Part shown: in pieces, positions 38,591-46,493 of the stretch | How the letters are laid out: each line of letters begins with the position of its first letter | Numbering within the stretch: the stretch's first letter is position 1 | Assembly: GCF_024496245.1 (NCBI RefSeq) | Contig: NZ_CP101740.1 | Coordinates: 992,001 to 1,056,000, forward strand | DNA length: 64,000 bases | Direction of reading: 5' to 3' | From: Sphingomonas qomolangmaensis | Lineage (GTDB): Bacteria > Pseudomonadota > Alphaproteobacteria > Sphingomonadales > Sphingomonadaceae | The notes under the pieces: model-generated | What the model was told of the DNA's origin: nothing | Database searches by the model: none | Seen by the model: only the letters and a program-made list of their open reading frames with translations | Translations under genes and position numbers: made by a program

Positions 38591-39829
38591 TCAAACCGCA
38601 TATTTCCCGAACTCGGCACGCGCGATCGCTCGATTATGCACCTCGTCGGGCCCATCAGCGAAACGCAGCGTCCGCAGGCTCGCCCACGCGCCCGCCAGCG
38701 GGGTGTCGCCCGACACCCCCGCGCCGCCATAGGCCTGGATCGCATCGTCGAGCAGCTGCAGCGCCATCATCGGCGCCTGCACCTTGATCATCGCGATTTC
38801 GAGCTGCGCCGATTTGTTGCCCGCCTTGTCCATCATGTCGGCGGCCTTCAGGCACAGCAGCCGGGTCATCTCGATATCGATCCGCGCGCGTGCGATCCGC
38901 TGTTCCCAAACCGACTGGTCGGCGATCCGCTTGCCGAACGCGGTACGGCTGAGCAGCCGCTTCGCCATCAGTTCGATCGCCATCTCGGCGGTACCGATCG
39001 TACGCATGCAGTGATGGATCCGCCCCGGCCCCAGCCGACCTTGCGCGATCTCGAACCCGCGCCCTTCGCCAAGCAACAGGTTGCTCGCCGGAACGCGCAC
39101 GTTTTCAAGCACGACCTCGCCATGCCCGTGCGGCGCGTGATCATACCCATAAACCGAAAGCATCCGCTCGATCTTCACGCCCGGCGTGTCGAGCGGCACC
39201 AGGATCATGCTCTGCTGCGCGTGGCGCTTGGCCTCTGGATCAGTCTTGCCCATCACGATCGCCACCTTGCAGCGCGGATCGCCGGTGCCCGACGACCACC
39301 ATTTGCGCCCGTTGATCACGTAGTCGTCGCCATCGCGGACCATCGCGGTTTCGATGTTGGTCGCGTCGGATGAGGCGACAGCGGGTTCGGTCATCAGAAA
39401 CGCCGACCGGATCGCGCCGTCCATCAACGGCCCCAGCCAGCGCTCCTTTTGGTCGCGGCTGCCATAGCGATGGAACACTTCCATGTTACCCGTGTCGGGG
39501 GCCGAGCAGTTGAACACCTCGCTCGCCCAATGGATTCGCCCCATTTCCTCGGCGCACAGCGCATATTCGAGGTTGGTTAGCTGCGTCCCCTCGAACGCGA
39601 AGCTGTCGTCGACATGCACCTGCCCCGAATGCGGCGGCATGAAGAGATTCCACAGCCCCGCTTCGCGCGCGCGCGGCTTGAGCTCCTCGATCAGCTTCGA
39701 GGGTGCCCAGCGATCGCCCGCGGCGATGTCGGCGTGATACTCGGCGTCGCGCGGGGCGATATGGCGGTCGATGAACGCCTTCACCCGATCGCGGAAATGC
39801 GTCTCGCGGTCGCTCAGCGTGAAATCCAT
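38591..39829 (-). CDS. ACAD10/11-type acyl-CoA dehydrogenase
   Basis: A 412-residue acyl-CoA dehydrogenase. It carries [78 protein letters not shown] and [19 protein letters not shown], which are the diagnostic segments of the dehydrogenase domain of ACAD10 and ACAD11. The FAD segment is [14 protein letters not shown]. In humans a kinase domain is fused to this domain; here the kinase is a separate gene nearby. ATG at 39829 is chosen because GAGG lies upstream. Its promoter region is shared with the divergent tandem TetR gene. Confidence 0.9.
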   Translation of the reverse strand: MDFTLSDRETHFRDRVKAFIDRHIAPRDAEYHADIAAGDRWAPSKLIEELKPRAREAGLWNLFMPPHSGQVHVDDSFAFEGTQLTNLEYALCAEEMGRIHWASEVFNCSAPDTGNMEVFHRYGSRDQKERWLGPLMDGAIRSAFLMTEPAVASSDATNIETAMVRDGDDYVINGRKWWSSGTGDPRCKVAIVMGKTDPEAKRHAQQSMILVPLDTPGVKIERMLSVYGYDHAPHGHGEVVLENVRVPASNLLLGEGRGFEIAQGRLGPGRIHHCMRTIGTAEMAIELMAKRLLSRTAFGKRIADQSVWEQRIARARIDIEMTRLLCLKAADMMDKAGNKSAQLEIAMIKVQAPMMALQLLDDAIQAYGGAGVSGDTPLAGAWASLRTLRFADGPDEVHNRAIARAEFGKYAV

Positions 39830-39963
39830 CGGCCATCCTCTCGCGCGCATCGGTTTTTTTCCGATTAGACCATACCCGATCTTCGGTAAAGCATCGTCCC
39901 GTGCCTTTTGCCGTTACGGTGGCCGCGTCTACCGGTGATGAAAAAAACACTGTTTCTTCGAAA

Positions 39964-39984
39964 CGAACCCGCTACTCTGGTTCG
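39964..39984. promoter_or_regulatory. candidate TetR operator between ACAD and tetR genes
   Basis: An exact 6-bp inverted repeat CGAACC-N9-GGTTCG ends one base before the tandem TetR start codon. It lies in the 155-bp divergent interval, so binding could repress both genes. No experimental support; similar repeats can occur by chance. Confidence 0.4.
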
Positions 39985-41229
39985 ATGAACGCCCCGCAGA
40001 GCGTCCGACAGGGGACGGAAACAGGTACCAAACGCTTCCAGGCCAAGCGCGACGCGATCCTCGCGGCGGCGGCCGAGGCGATCAACGAGCAATCGGCGAA
40101 GGGGATGACCTTTGCCGACGTCGCGCGCCGCGTCGGGCTCAACACCACCAGCGTGACCTATTATTTCAAGCGCAAGGAAGACCTTGCCGCCGCCTGTTTC
40201 GACCAGACGCTCACCACCTTGCTGGCGATGCTCGACGAAGCCCTGCAACAGCCGACGCCAGAACGGCGCGTCGAACGCTTCCTCGCGATCAACATGGCCC
40301 GCCTCACCCGCATCCGCACGGGCGAGGAAACCGACTTCGCGATCCTCTCCGACCTTCGCGCGATGGAGGAGCCGCTCAAGGCGCACTTGCTCGCGGGCTG
40401 GCGCGAGGTGTTCCGCAAGACACGCAGCCTGTTCGGCACGCCGCAATCGCGCGCGCATACCGATCTCAACGGCGCGCGCGCGCATGTGCTGCTCGAAAAC
40501 AGCTTCTGGCTCAACGTTTGGCTAGATCGCTACGGCATCGATCAATATCCGCGCGTCGAGGCGCGGGTGATGGACGTCTTCCGCCACGGCATCGGCGGCC
40601 CTGGCGAGCACTGGGCGCCTACCGCGCTCGACTTGACGCATGGCCAGTCGACCTCGAGCCGCGAAAGCTTCCTGCTCGCCGCCACGCGGCTGATCAACGA
40701 ACTCGGCTATCGCGGCGCCTCGGTCCAGCGCATCGCGTCGGAGCTAAACGTCACCAAGGGCAGCTTCTACCACCATCTCGACGCCAAGGACGATCTGGTG
40801 ATCGAATGCTACAAGCGCAGCTTCGGCACGATTACCGATGCCCAGCGCGAGGCCGACGACCAAGGTGGCAGCCATTGGCAGCGGTTGACGGCGACGCTGG
40901 CCACCCTGCTCGACATCCAGTTCTCCGAACGCGGGCCCTTGCTGCGCACCACGGCGCTGTCGGGGCTGCCGATCGAGGTGCGCCAGACGATGATCGACCA
41001 TTCGAACCGCATCGCCCGCCGCTTCGCGGGCACGATGAGCGACGGCATCGCCGAAGGATCGATCCGCGCGATCGACCCGCTGGTGGCGAGCCAGATCCTG
41101 ATGGCGCTCCAGAACGCCGCCTTCGACATGCGCAAATGGGCGGGCACCATGCCCCGCGACCGCGCGGTGGCGTTCTACGCCTCGACGCTGGCGTTCGGGC
41201 TGTTCGACGATCGGGTTCTCGCCGAATAG
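39985..41229 (+). CDS. tandem TetR family regulator (two TetR units)
   Basis: A 414-residue protein containing two complete TetR-type units. Unit one: helix-turn-helix at about 42-66 (MTFADVARRVGLNTTSVTYYF), then a ligand domain to about 215. Unit two: helix-turn-helix at about 240-268 (ASVQRIASELNVTKGSFYHH) and a second ligand domain. Such tandem regulators are found beside fatty-acid and acyl-CoA operons. The start at ATG 39985 is just after the candidate operator; the frame opens earlier without evidence. Divergent from the ACAD10/11-type gene, it is the most likely local repressor of the kinase/ADH/SDR/ACAD set. Confidence 0.88.
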   Translation: MNAPQSVRQGTETGTKRFQAKRDAILAAAAEAINEQSAKGMTFADVARRVGLNTTSVTYYFKRKEDLAAACFDQTLTTLLAMLDEALQQPTPERRVERFLAINMARLTRIRTGEETDFAILSDLRAMEEPLKAHLLAGWREVFRKTRSLFGTPQSRAHTDLNGARAHVLLENSFWLNVWLDRYGIDQYPRVEARVMDVFRHGIGGPGEHWAPTALDLTHGQSTSSRESFLLAATRLINELGYRGASVQRIASELNVTKGSFYHHLDAKDDLVIECYKRSFGTITDAQREADDQGGSHWQRLTATLATLLDIQFSERGPLLRTTALSGLPIEVRQTMIDHSNRIARRFAGTMSDGIAEGSIRAIDPLVASQILMALQNAAFDMRKWAGTMPRDRAVAFYASTLAFGLFDDRVLAE

Positions 41230-41243
41230 CCGGCGGCAGGCCG

Positions 41244-42476
41244 CTATCCGCAGTAGCGCGTGCCGCTATCCAACCGTGCAAATTTCGAGCTGAGCTGTCC
41301 CGCGTCGGGGGCAGCCGCGGCTTCGTCGACGTGCTCGCGATATCGCAGCCCCACGCCTTTCCCCGCGCCTTTCGCCGCATAGAGCGCCTCATCCGATCGA
41401 AGCCGCAGATCGACCGTGGTTGCTGCATCCTCGGGCGTACAGGCGAAACCGATGCTGACGCCGACGCGAACGACGGCCGCGCTCCCCAATTCATAGGGCC
41501 GGTGCGAGATCGCCGCGATCAGGCTTTCGACCGACTCCTGCACCTCGGCGGGCGCGACGTTGCGCATCACCACCATGAATTCATCGCCGCCCATTCGGCC
41601 CAGCAGATGCTCGCCCGAGAGTTCGGCCTCGATGCGCCGCGCGACCTGGATCAGCAGCAGGTCCCCGGCGCCGTGGCCATGGTTGTCATTGACCTGCTTG
41701 AAACCGTCGAGGTCGATCGCGAGCAGCGCCATCGTGCGCGCATTGTCGGGCGCGATCTCGCTGAGGGCGGCATCCATGCCTTGCCGGTTGAGGACGCCGG
41801 TGAGCGAGTCATGTTGCGCGAGGCGCAGATTGCGCGCCTCGGCGGCGAGCGACCGAAGCATCGCGCGGTGAAAGGTGGTGATGATCTGCATCGCGCCGAG
41901 CAGGAAGGGCGGCGTGATGAGCACGATGATCGCCAACCAGGGCTCGCGCGACGCTAGCGCCCCGGCGACGAAGGGCAGGTCGCACAGGAGGATGAGCAGG
42001 AACGCGAAGCGCGGCGCCGCGTAGTTGCGCGCGCAAATCGGTCCGATCAGCGCCATCACAAGCGTGGCCGACAGCACGCGCATCACCGGATCGTCGTCCG
42101 ACATGATCACGAACGCCGAGATGCCCTGCAGCGTACACCACAGCACCGACAACAATACCGACGTGTCGATCGTCGGTACCAGCGTGGCATCTGCCCTGAG
42201 ATTTGCCTCGCGCCGCTTCCAGTCGGCAAAGCGCCAGACGATCAGCGTGCATTCAAGCCCCAGCAGGATCGCGTAAACGGGGTGGCCGCTGCGCAGCAGC
42301 GCCACGGTGACGATAACGATCGCGCAAAGCGATCCCATGATCGCGGCGGCCGGCGCACTCAGCAATTGGCCGAGCAGGAACGACCGGCCAGCGTCGCTGA
42401 CCTCGCCCGCGGGCTCGAACAACCACCGAAACGATGTAGCACCGTTACCCAGCTTGCCGCGCGTTGCGGTATCCAT
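41244..42476 (-). CDS. membrane-bound diguanylate cyclase
   Basis: A 410-residue protein with about six membrane segments (first 230 residues; for example AAAIMGSLCAIVIVTVALL and AIIVLITPPFLLGAMQI) followed by a GGDEF domain (about 235-390). The active site reads LGRMGGDEFMVV, intact; the spot for the inhibitory I-site RxxD is SGEH, so product inhibition is probably absent. It makes c-di-GMP and would oppose the EAL enzyme encoded at 17776. There is no sensor other than the membrane region, which might sense lipid or redox state. ATG at 42476 is preferred over TTG at 42491. Confidence 0.9.
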   Translation of the reverse strand: MDTATRGKLGNGATSFRWLFEPAGEVSDAGRSFLLGQLLSAPAAAIMGSLCAIVIVTVALLRSGHPVYAILLGLECTLIVWRFADWKRREANLRADATLVPTIDTSVLLSVLWCTLQGISAFVIMSDDDPVMRVLSATLVMALIGPICARNYAAPRFAFLLILLCDLPFVAGALASREPWLAIIVLITPPFLLGAMQIITTFHRAMLRSLAAEARNLRLAQHDSLTGVLNRQGMDAALSEIAPDNARTMALLAIDLDGFKQVNDNHGHGAGDLLLIQVARRIEAELSGEHLLGRMGGDEFMVVMRNVAPAEVQESVESLIAAISHRPYELGSAAVVRVGVSIGFACTPEDAATTVDLRLRSDEALYAAKGAGKGVGLRYREHVDEAAAAPDAGQLSSKFARLDSGTRYCG

Positions 42477-42596
42477 CGCGACCGTTCCCAAAGATCATAC
42501 ACGTAACGATCATTGGCCTAAGCAACTGTTAATTCGCTCAACCCGCGGCACCGGCGTTGGCCGCTTCATCAACGAAGCCTGCCGCTTACCGCCCCC

Positions 42597-43055
42597 TTAA
42601 AACGCCCCGGCGAGCCGGTCGATCATCGATCGCGCCGGGCTTGGGGCGAACCGCGGTCGCGCTTGCGCCGAGTCGAGTAGCGCTACCCGCCGATGCAGGT
42701 CGATGCTCGCGCGCACCAGCGCGCCCGCCGCGCGGGGCATCGCCGCGATCGCCGCATCGTCGCTGGCGGGCGCGCCGCCCAGCCTTCGCGTACGGTCGAG
42801 CGCGTCGCGCGGCGAGAGTTCGCCCGCCGCCACCGCGCGCTGCGTCAACAGCCAGGCGATTACGTGCATCAGCCGGGTCGTAAGCTTGAGCGACTCGCAC
42901 GAGAACGACACCCGCGCCAGCGGCGCCAGCGCATCGCGGTCGCCCTTGCCGCCTTCGTCGAAATAGCCGCGCGCCTCGTCGGCCAGCAGCATCGCCTCGA
43001 CATAAAGCGAGTCGATCAGCCTTCGTTCGATGCGTAGCGTGCCGTCAGGGTCCAT
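42597..43055 (-). CDS. rcdA: RcdA-like protein (DUF1465), CtrA-degradation adaptor family
   Basis: A 152-residue helical protein of the DUF1465 family. The conserved core is LIDSLYVEAMLLADEARGYF, ARVSFSCESLKLTTRLMHVI and AWLLTQRAVAAGEL, which matches RcdA, the Caulobacter adaptor that delivers CtrA and other regulators to ClpXP. The start is ATG at 43055. It probably works at the cell pole in cell-cycle proteolysis, by family. Next to it are YdcH-like genes, and PilZ and DksA genes are close. A 120-bp gap without gene signal separates it from the diguanylate cyclase. Confidence 0.8.
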   Translation of the reverse strand: MDPDGTLRIERRLIDSLYVEAMLLADEARGYFDEGGKGDRDALAPLARVSFSCESLKLTTRLMHVIAWLLTQRAVAAGELSPRDALDRTRRLGGAPASDDAAIAAMPRAAGALVRASIDLHRRVALLDSAQARPRFAPSPARSMIDRLAGAF

Positions 43056-43150
43056 CGCCCGGGCGTGCCACAAGCCGGCGAGGCCCGAAACCGCCAAAAC
43101 CCGGCGGGCACCCGCCTGTCCCAAAACGGCGCGAGGGTGGATTTCTTAAT

Positions 43151-43348
43151 TCAGGCGATGATGTCCGGGATCATCTCGTCCTCGACCAGCGCGATTTCGT
43201 CGCGCAGTCGAAGCTTGCGCTTCTTCAGCCGCGCGATCTGCAGCTGGTCGGTCGATCCGGTGTCGGTCATCGCGGCGATCGCGGCGTCCAGATCGCGATG
43301 TTCGACGCGCAGCGCTTCCAGGCGGCGCAGCAGTTCGGCCTCGTCCAT
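43151..43348 (-). CDS. YdcH family small protein (DUF465)
   Basis: A 65-residue protein, almost entirely one helical coiled-coil-like segment: DEAELLRRLEALRVEHRDLD and IARLKKRKLRLRDEIALVED. The LKKRKLRLRDEI signature defines YdcH/DUF465. Function unknown; the family often neighbours cell-cycle or phosphorelay genes in alphaproteobacteria. The start at ATG 43348 gives the correct family length. It is separated from RcdA by about 95 bp on the same strand. Confidence 0.85.
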   Translation of the reverse strand: MDEAELLRRLEALRVEHRDLDAAIAAMTDTGSTDQLQIARLKKRKLRLRDEIALVEDEMIPDIIA

Positions 43349-43499
43349 CGCTTGTCCCTCGCGCCCATGCTGCCGGCGCCGATTTGGATCGGGGCTCGAT
43401 TTCCGCACGGCACGTCGATCGCATCGTTTTTGCGAGGCGACAAGCGCCGCGATCGGTGTTTTACTCGCTATCCCCCACCACCAACCGGAGAACGCAGCC

Positions 43500-43655
43500 A
43501 TGCACAGTCCGCACCTGTCCGCCCTGGAAGCCAAGCACGCCACGCTCGATCGCCGCATCACGGCCGAGTCGCAGCGGCCGCTCCCCGATCCGACGGTGTT
43601 GCGCGACCTCAAGCGGGCCAAGCTTCGGGTGAAGGAAGAAATGACGACCCAGTAA
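43500..43655 (+). CDS. second YdcH-like small protein (DUF465)
   Basis: A 51-residue protein: HSPHLSALEAKHATLDRRIT, then LRDLKRAKLRVKEEMTT. The pattern matches the YdcH family, with the LKRAKLRVKEE signature. ATG at 43500 follows a good GGAG ribosome-binding site (7 bases). It diverges from the first YdcH gene 150 bp away, so the two are paralogues in opposite orientation. Function unknown. Confidence 0.82.
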   Translation: MHSPHLSALEAKHATLDRRITAESQRPLPDPTVLRDLKRAKLRVKEEMTTQ

Positions 43656-43698
43656 GCAGGCCGTCGGTGCTGCCGCATGGCTTCGGCCGTGCGGCGGC

Positions 43699-44070
43699 TC
43701 AACGACGCAGCGGCGGCTTCAGATAGATCGGGGTCTTGGCGCCCGTTCCTACGGGCTTGCGCGCCAATTTTGGGTCGATCGGCGAATCGAACGCGATCCC
43801 CAACCGGCCATCGGTCGCCCACGCCACCTTGCCCGCCACCCAGCCGATCCCGCGCACATCGATTTCGACCGCGGTGCCGTTGGGCAAGGCAATCGCATAT
43901 TCGGCCATCAGCCCGCCCGCCGACAGATTGCGCACGCGGACGCTGCTGGCACCAGCATCGGTGCGCAGCGTTGCGGTGAGCAACAGGCTGTCGCGCGAGG
44001 TATTGCGCTGTGCCTCGCCGTCTTCGTCCCCGTCGGGGATCGAATCGGGGTCCTGTGCGTAACGGTCCAT
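43699..44070 (-). CDS. PilZ domain protein
   Basis: A 123-residue soluble protein with a PilZ domain. The key segments are QRNTSRDSLLL (RxxxR), VRNLSAGGLMAEY (D/NxSxxG) and DGRLGIAFDSPID. The N-terminal 20 residues are acidic and probably disordered. ATG at 44070 is preferred to TTG at 44082; ribosome-binding evidence is weak for either. This is the second PilZ protein in the window, alongside an EAL and a GGDEF enzyme. Confidence 0.83.
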   Translation of the reverse strand: MDRYAQDPDSIPDGDEDGEAQRNTSRDSLLLTATLRTDAGASSVRVRNLSAGGLMAEYAIALPNGTAVEIDVRGIGWVAGKVAWATDGRLGIAFDSPIDPKLARKPVGTGAKTPIYLKPPLRR

Positions 44071-44173
44071 GGTGATGCTCAATACTCGTGGCGGTGCGGA
44101 TCGCCACCATAGTTAAGCAGCAATCCTTGTCGAAAGCGTTAAAGCGGCGTTGGCGAAGGTCGCCAGCGGCCGA

Positions 44174-44644
44174 TCATTCCTCGCGCGAAACCTTTTCCTG
44201 ACGCTCGTGACGCTCCTGCGCCTCGACCGTCATCGTCGCGATCGGCCGTGCTTCGAGCCGCGCGAGCGAGATCGGCTCGCCGGTCACTTCGCAATAGCCA
44301 TATTCGCCGTCGTCGATCCGCCGGAGCGCAGCGTCGATCTTCGAAATCAACTTGCGCTGACGATCGCGGGTGCGCAGCTCGATCGACCAATCGGTTTCGC
44401 TCGACGCGCGGTCGGTCAGGTCGGCCTCGCGCAGCGAGTCGTTCTGCAACTGGCTGAGCGTGTCCTTCGCCTCCTGGTGGATGGCCTCCTTCCACGCATG
44501 CAGCTTGGAGCGGAAATACGCCTGCTGCCGTTCATTCATGAAGGGTTCGCCGGCGTTTGGGCGATAGCCGATGGCATCGCCGTCATTCGCTGCCGGCGAG
44601 CCCGGTTTCTCGGGGTCGTTGAATCGATCCAAAACCGTTGCCAT
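44174..44644 (-). CDS. dksA: RNA polymerase-binding transcription factor DksA
   Basis: A 156-residue DksA. The coiled-coil tip contains ADLTDRASSETDWSIEL (conserved D-x-A tip that enters the RNA polymerase secondary channel), followed by LRTRDRQRKLISKIDAAL. The C-terminal finger reads YGYCEVTGEPISLARLEARP and ATMTVEAQERHE: only one of the four zinc cysteines of E. coli DksA is left. This single-cysteine form is usual in alphaproteobacteria. It works with ppGpp to control rRNA, tRNA and amino acid promoters. The start is ATG at 44644; the frame upstream has no support. Confidence 0.93.
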   Translation of the reverse strand: MATVLDRFNDPEKPGSPAANDGDAIGYRPNAGEPFMNERQQAYFRSKLHAWKEAIHQEAKDTLSQLQNDSLREADLTDRASSETDWSIELRTRDRQRKLISKIDAALRRIDDGEYGYCEVTGEPISLARLEARPIATMTVEAQERHERQEKVSREE

Positions 44645-45067
44645 CCCACTCTCCACACCGGCTTGCCGTGTCGGCCCCCAATGGCTGTGGCACGCCTGCA
44701 TTTGCCCTGTCGCGGCCTATACGAGTGCCGCGGGCGCATCACAAGCGACGAAAGCCCATCTTTTCCGGCAATTATCTTCCAATTTGGCGCCAACGCGCGA
44801 TGCCCCGCGCCGGGGTGCGAGTGAGTCGGCGCCGGCCGGCTCGGTATCTGCCCATTGCATCGCCAGCCTCGAAATCTCGTCCCAATACCGGACGTTAACC
44901 ATGAAGCCGACGGCGTACCCTCGCATTTTCTGACAGTTGGTGGGTAGATCGTGGTTAACGACGTTGATCTTAATATTTCGATCTGCACAGTCATCGTATC
45001 GGCAACATCTGGTTGCCTCCCCCGTCGGATCGCTCGCGACCCTGCGGAAACGAGAAGAGATGACGCT
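44645..45067. other. 423-bp intergenic region between dksA and the Asn/Ser-rich protein
   Basis: No convincing gene. It must contain the promoters of the divergent dksA and the 45068 gene. A GC-rich stretch near 44800 (CCCCGCGCCGGGG) is self-complementary. A more AT-rich segment at about 44960-44990 (TTGATCTTAATATTTCGATC) could be the promoter of the downstream gene. I see no RNA gene. Confidence 0.4.
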
Positions 45068-45919
45068 ATGTCGGTACGGATGGCTGTTGCTAAACTTTGC
45101 GCGTTCACCTGCGGCGGGGCAATCGTCGGCGGCGGCGCGGTCCATGCGGTCGATACCGCGCGCACCGAGCGGGTCATCGAAAGCCGCGTCGCCGAAACGC
45201 GCGTCGCGCGCAAGCGAGCCCAATATGCGGCGGTCCCCGGCACGAAGCTGGTGCGCCGGGTGATCACCAAGACCGCCGCCTGCGAACCGCAGACGGTGAC
45301 GGTGACCAGCCAGGGCGCGCCGATCCCGCTTCCCGAGCCCTATCTCGGGTCGAGCGGCGCCGCGCCGATGATCGGCGGCGGCGGCACCGGCGGCGGCCCT
45401 ATTTTGGTCGGTGGGTCGGGCGGATTCACCGGCGGCGGCGGCGGGTTCTTCGGCGGCGGCGGCTTTGTGGGCGGCGGCGGAGGCGGCAGCATCGTGGTTT
45501 CGTCGACCTCGAGCTCGAGCTCGAGTTCCAGTTCGAGCGGCGGATCGAACGTCGTGATCGACAATCAGAACAACGCCAACAACAGCTCGAACAATAGCTC
45601 GAACAACAATAATAGTTCGAATAACAACAACAGCTCGAACAACGATAATTCGAGCAATAATAGCAATCAGAACAACAATAGTAACAACAACCAGAACACT
45701 AACGAGAACAACAACCACAACGAGAACGAGAACCACAACACCAACAAGCCCGACAAGCCCGGCTGGTCGAGCGGGGGGCACAACCCCAACCCCCCGGGCA
45801 CCTCGTCGGGCAACCCTACCCCGGTGCCCGCGCCGCCGATGCTGCTGCTGTTCGGTGGCGCCGCCGCAGCGCTGGTTGCGCGCGGTCGCTTCGGCAAGAA
45901 GGCAGCGAAGGGGGCCTGA
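45068..45919 (+). CDS. Gly/Ser/Asn-rich exported protein with PEP-CTERM-like C-terminus
   Basis: A 283-residue protein of low complexity. After an N-terminal hydrophobic segment (about 1-25, a likely signal peptide) there is a short ordered part with paired arginines and CEPQTVTVTSQ, then a glycine-rich block, a serine run, and roughly 100 residues made almost only of asparagine, serine and glutamine. The C-terminal end, PVPAPPMLLLFGGAAAALVA then ARGRFGKK, is like PEP-CTERM sorting tails (a short PxP motif, a membrane helix, basic tail). Codon choice becomes AT-richer in the Asn tract (AACAAT/AATAAT), unlike neighbours. Probably surface-anchored; function unknown. Confidence 0.65.
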   Translation: MSVRMAVAKLCAFTCGGAIVGGGAVHAVDTARTERVIESRVAETRVARKRAQYAAVPGTKLVRRVITKTAACEPQTVTVTSQGAPIPLPEPYLGSSGAAPMIGGGGTGGGPILVGGSGGFTGGGGGFFGGGGFVGGGGGGSIVVSSTSSSSSSSSSSGGSNVVIDNQNNANNSSNNSSNNNNSSNNNNSSNNDNSSNNSNQNNNSNNNQNTNENNNHNENENHNTNKPDKPGWSSGGHNPNPPGTSSGNPTPVPAPPMLLLFGGAAAALVARGRFGKKAAKGA

Positions 45920-45955
45920 CCCCCTTCGCGCCCCGCCGGGACCGATCCGCCGCGG

Positions 45956-46399
45956 TCAATCGGCGGCGAGCAGCGCCTTTTCGATATCGGGAATGCTATG
46001 GCCGGTGAGATCCTTGCCGATCTCGCCGGCCAGCCGCGTCTGCACTTCCTGGTGATAATGTTTGCGCAGCTCGCCGAGCGTCTTGGGTGGCGCGACGATG
46101 ATCAGCGTCTCGAAATCATTGGTCAGGGCGCGCTTGTTGAGGAGCTCGGCGGTGTGCGCTGCAAACCGGTCTTCCTCTAGCTGGTGGAAGTCGGTCTCCT
46201 CATAGGCGCTGCGCCCCGCGCCGACGCTCGAGAACGCCCGGCCCGGTCGGTCGGTAGATTGCTCGCCGTCGGACGGATTGTCCTGCTCGCGGACGCGCTC
46301 GACCACCAGATTGGGATGCACTGCGTCGCCTTCGTTGCGAAGGAACAGCATCTTGCGGCCATCGGCGACGACGACGAATGCCTTGTGCGGAACCTGCAT
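45956..46399 (-). CDS. host attachment family protein (baeRF12-like)
   Basis: A 147-residue protein. FVVVADGRKMLFLRNEGD and ALTNDFETLIIVAPPKTLGELRKHYH are typical of the family annotated as host attachment protein, a relative of the bacterial release-factor-like (baeRF) fold. The middle part is polar and probably disordered. ATG at 46399 has AAGGAGATC upstream. The name comes from an Agrobacterium homologue; the actual role is unknown, and a ribosome-related role is a plausible alternative. It converges with the Asn-rich protein gene. Confidence 0.8.
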   Translation of the reverse strand: MQVPHKAFVVVADGRKMLFLRNEGDAVHPNLVVERVREQDNPSDGEQSTDRPGRAFSSVGAGRSAYEETDFHQLEEDRFAAHTAELLNKRALTNDFETLIIVAPPKTLGELRKHYHQEVQTRLAGEIGKDLTGHSIPDIEKALLAAD

Positions 46400-46493
46400 C
46401 GGGATCTCCTTTTTGGATTGGCATGAGCCGCAATAACGCGCCGCCGCGCCGACGGGTTGCGCCGCCCCCCGCCGCCGGGCCATAGCGGCGGCC

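Noticed and set aside
44645..45067. A riboswitch or small RNA in the dksA intergenic region
   Set aside because: Self-complementary GC-rich bits exist but no recognisable conserved riboswitch core was found by eye.
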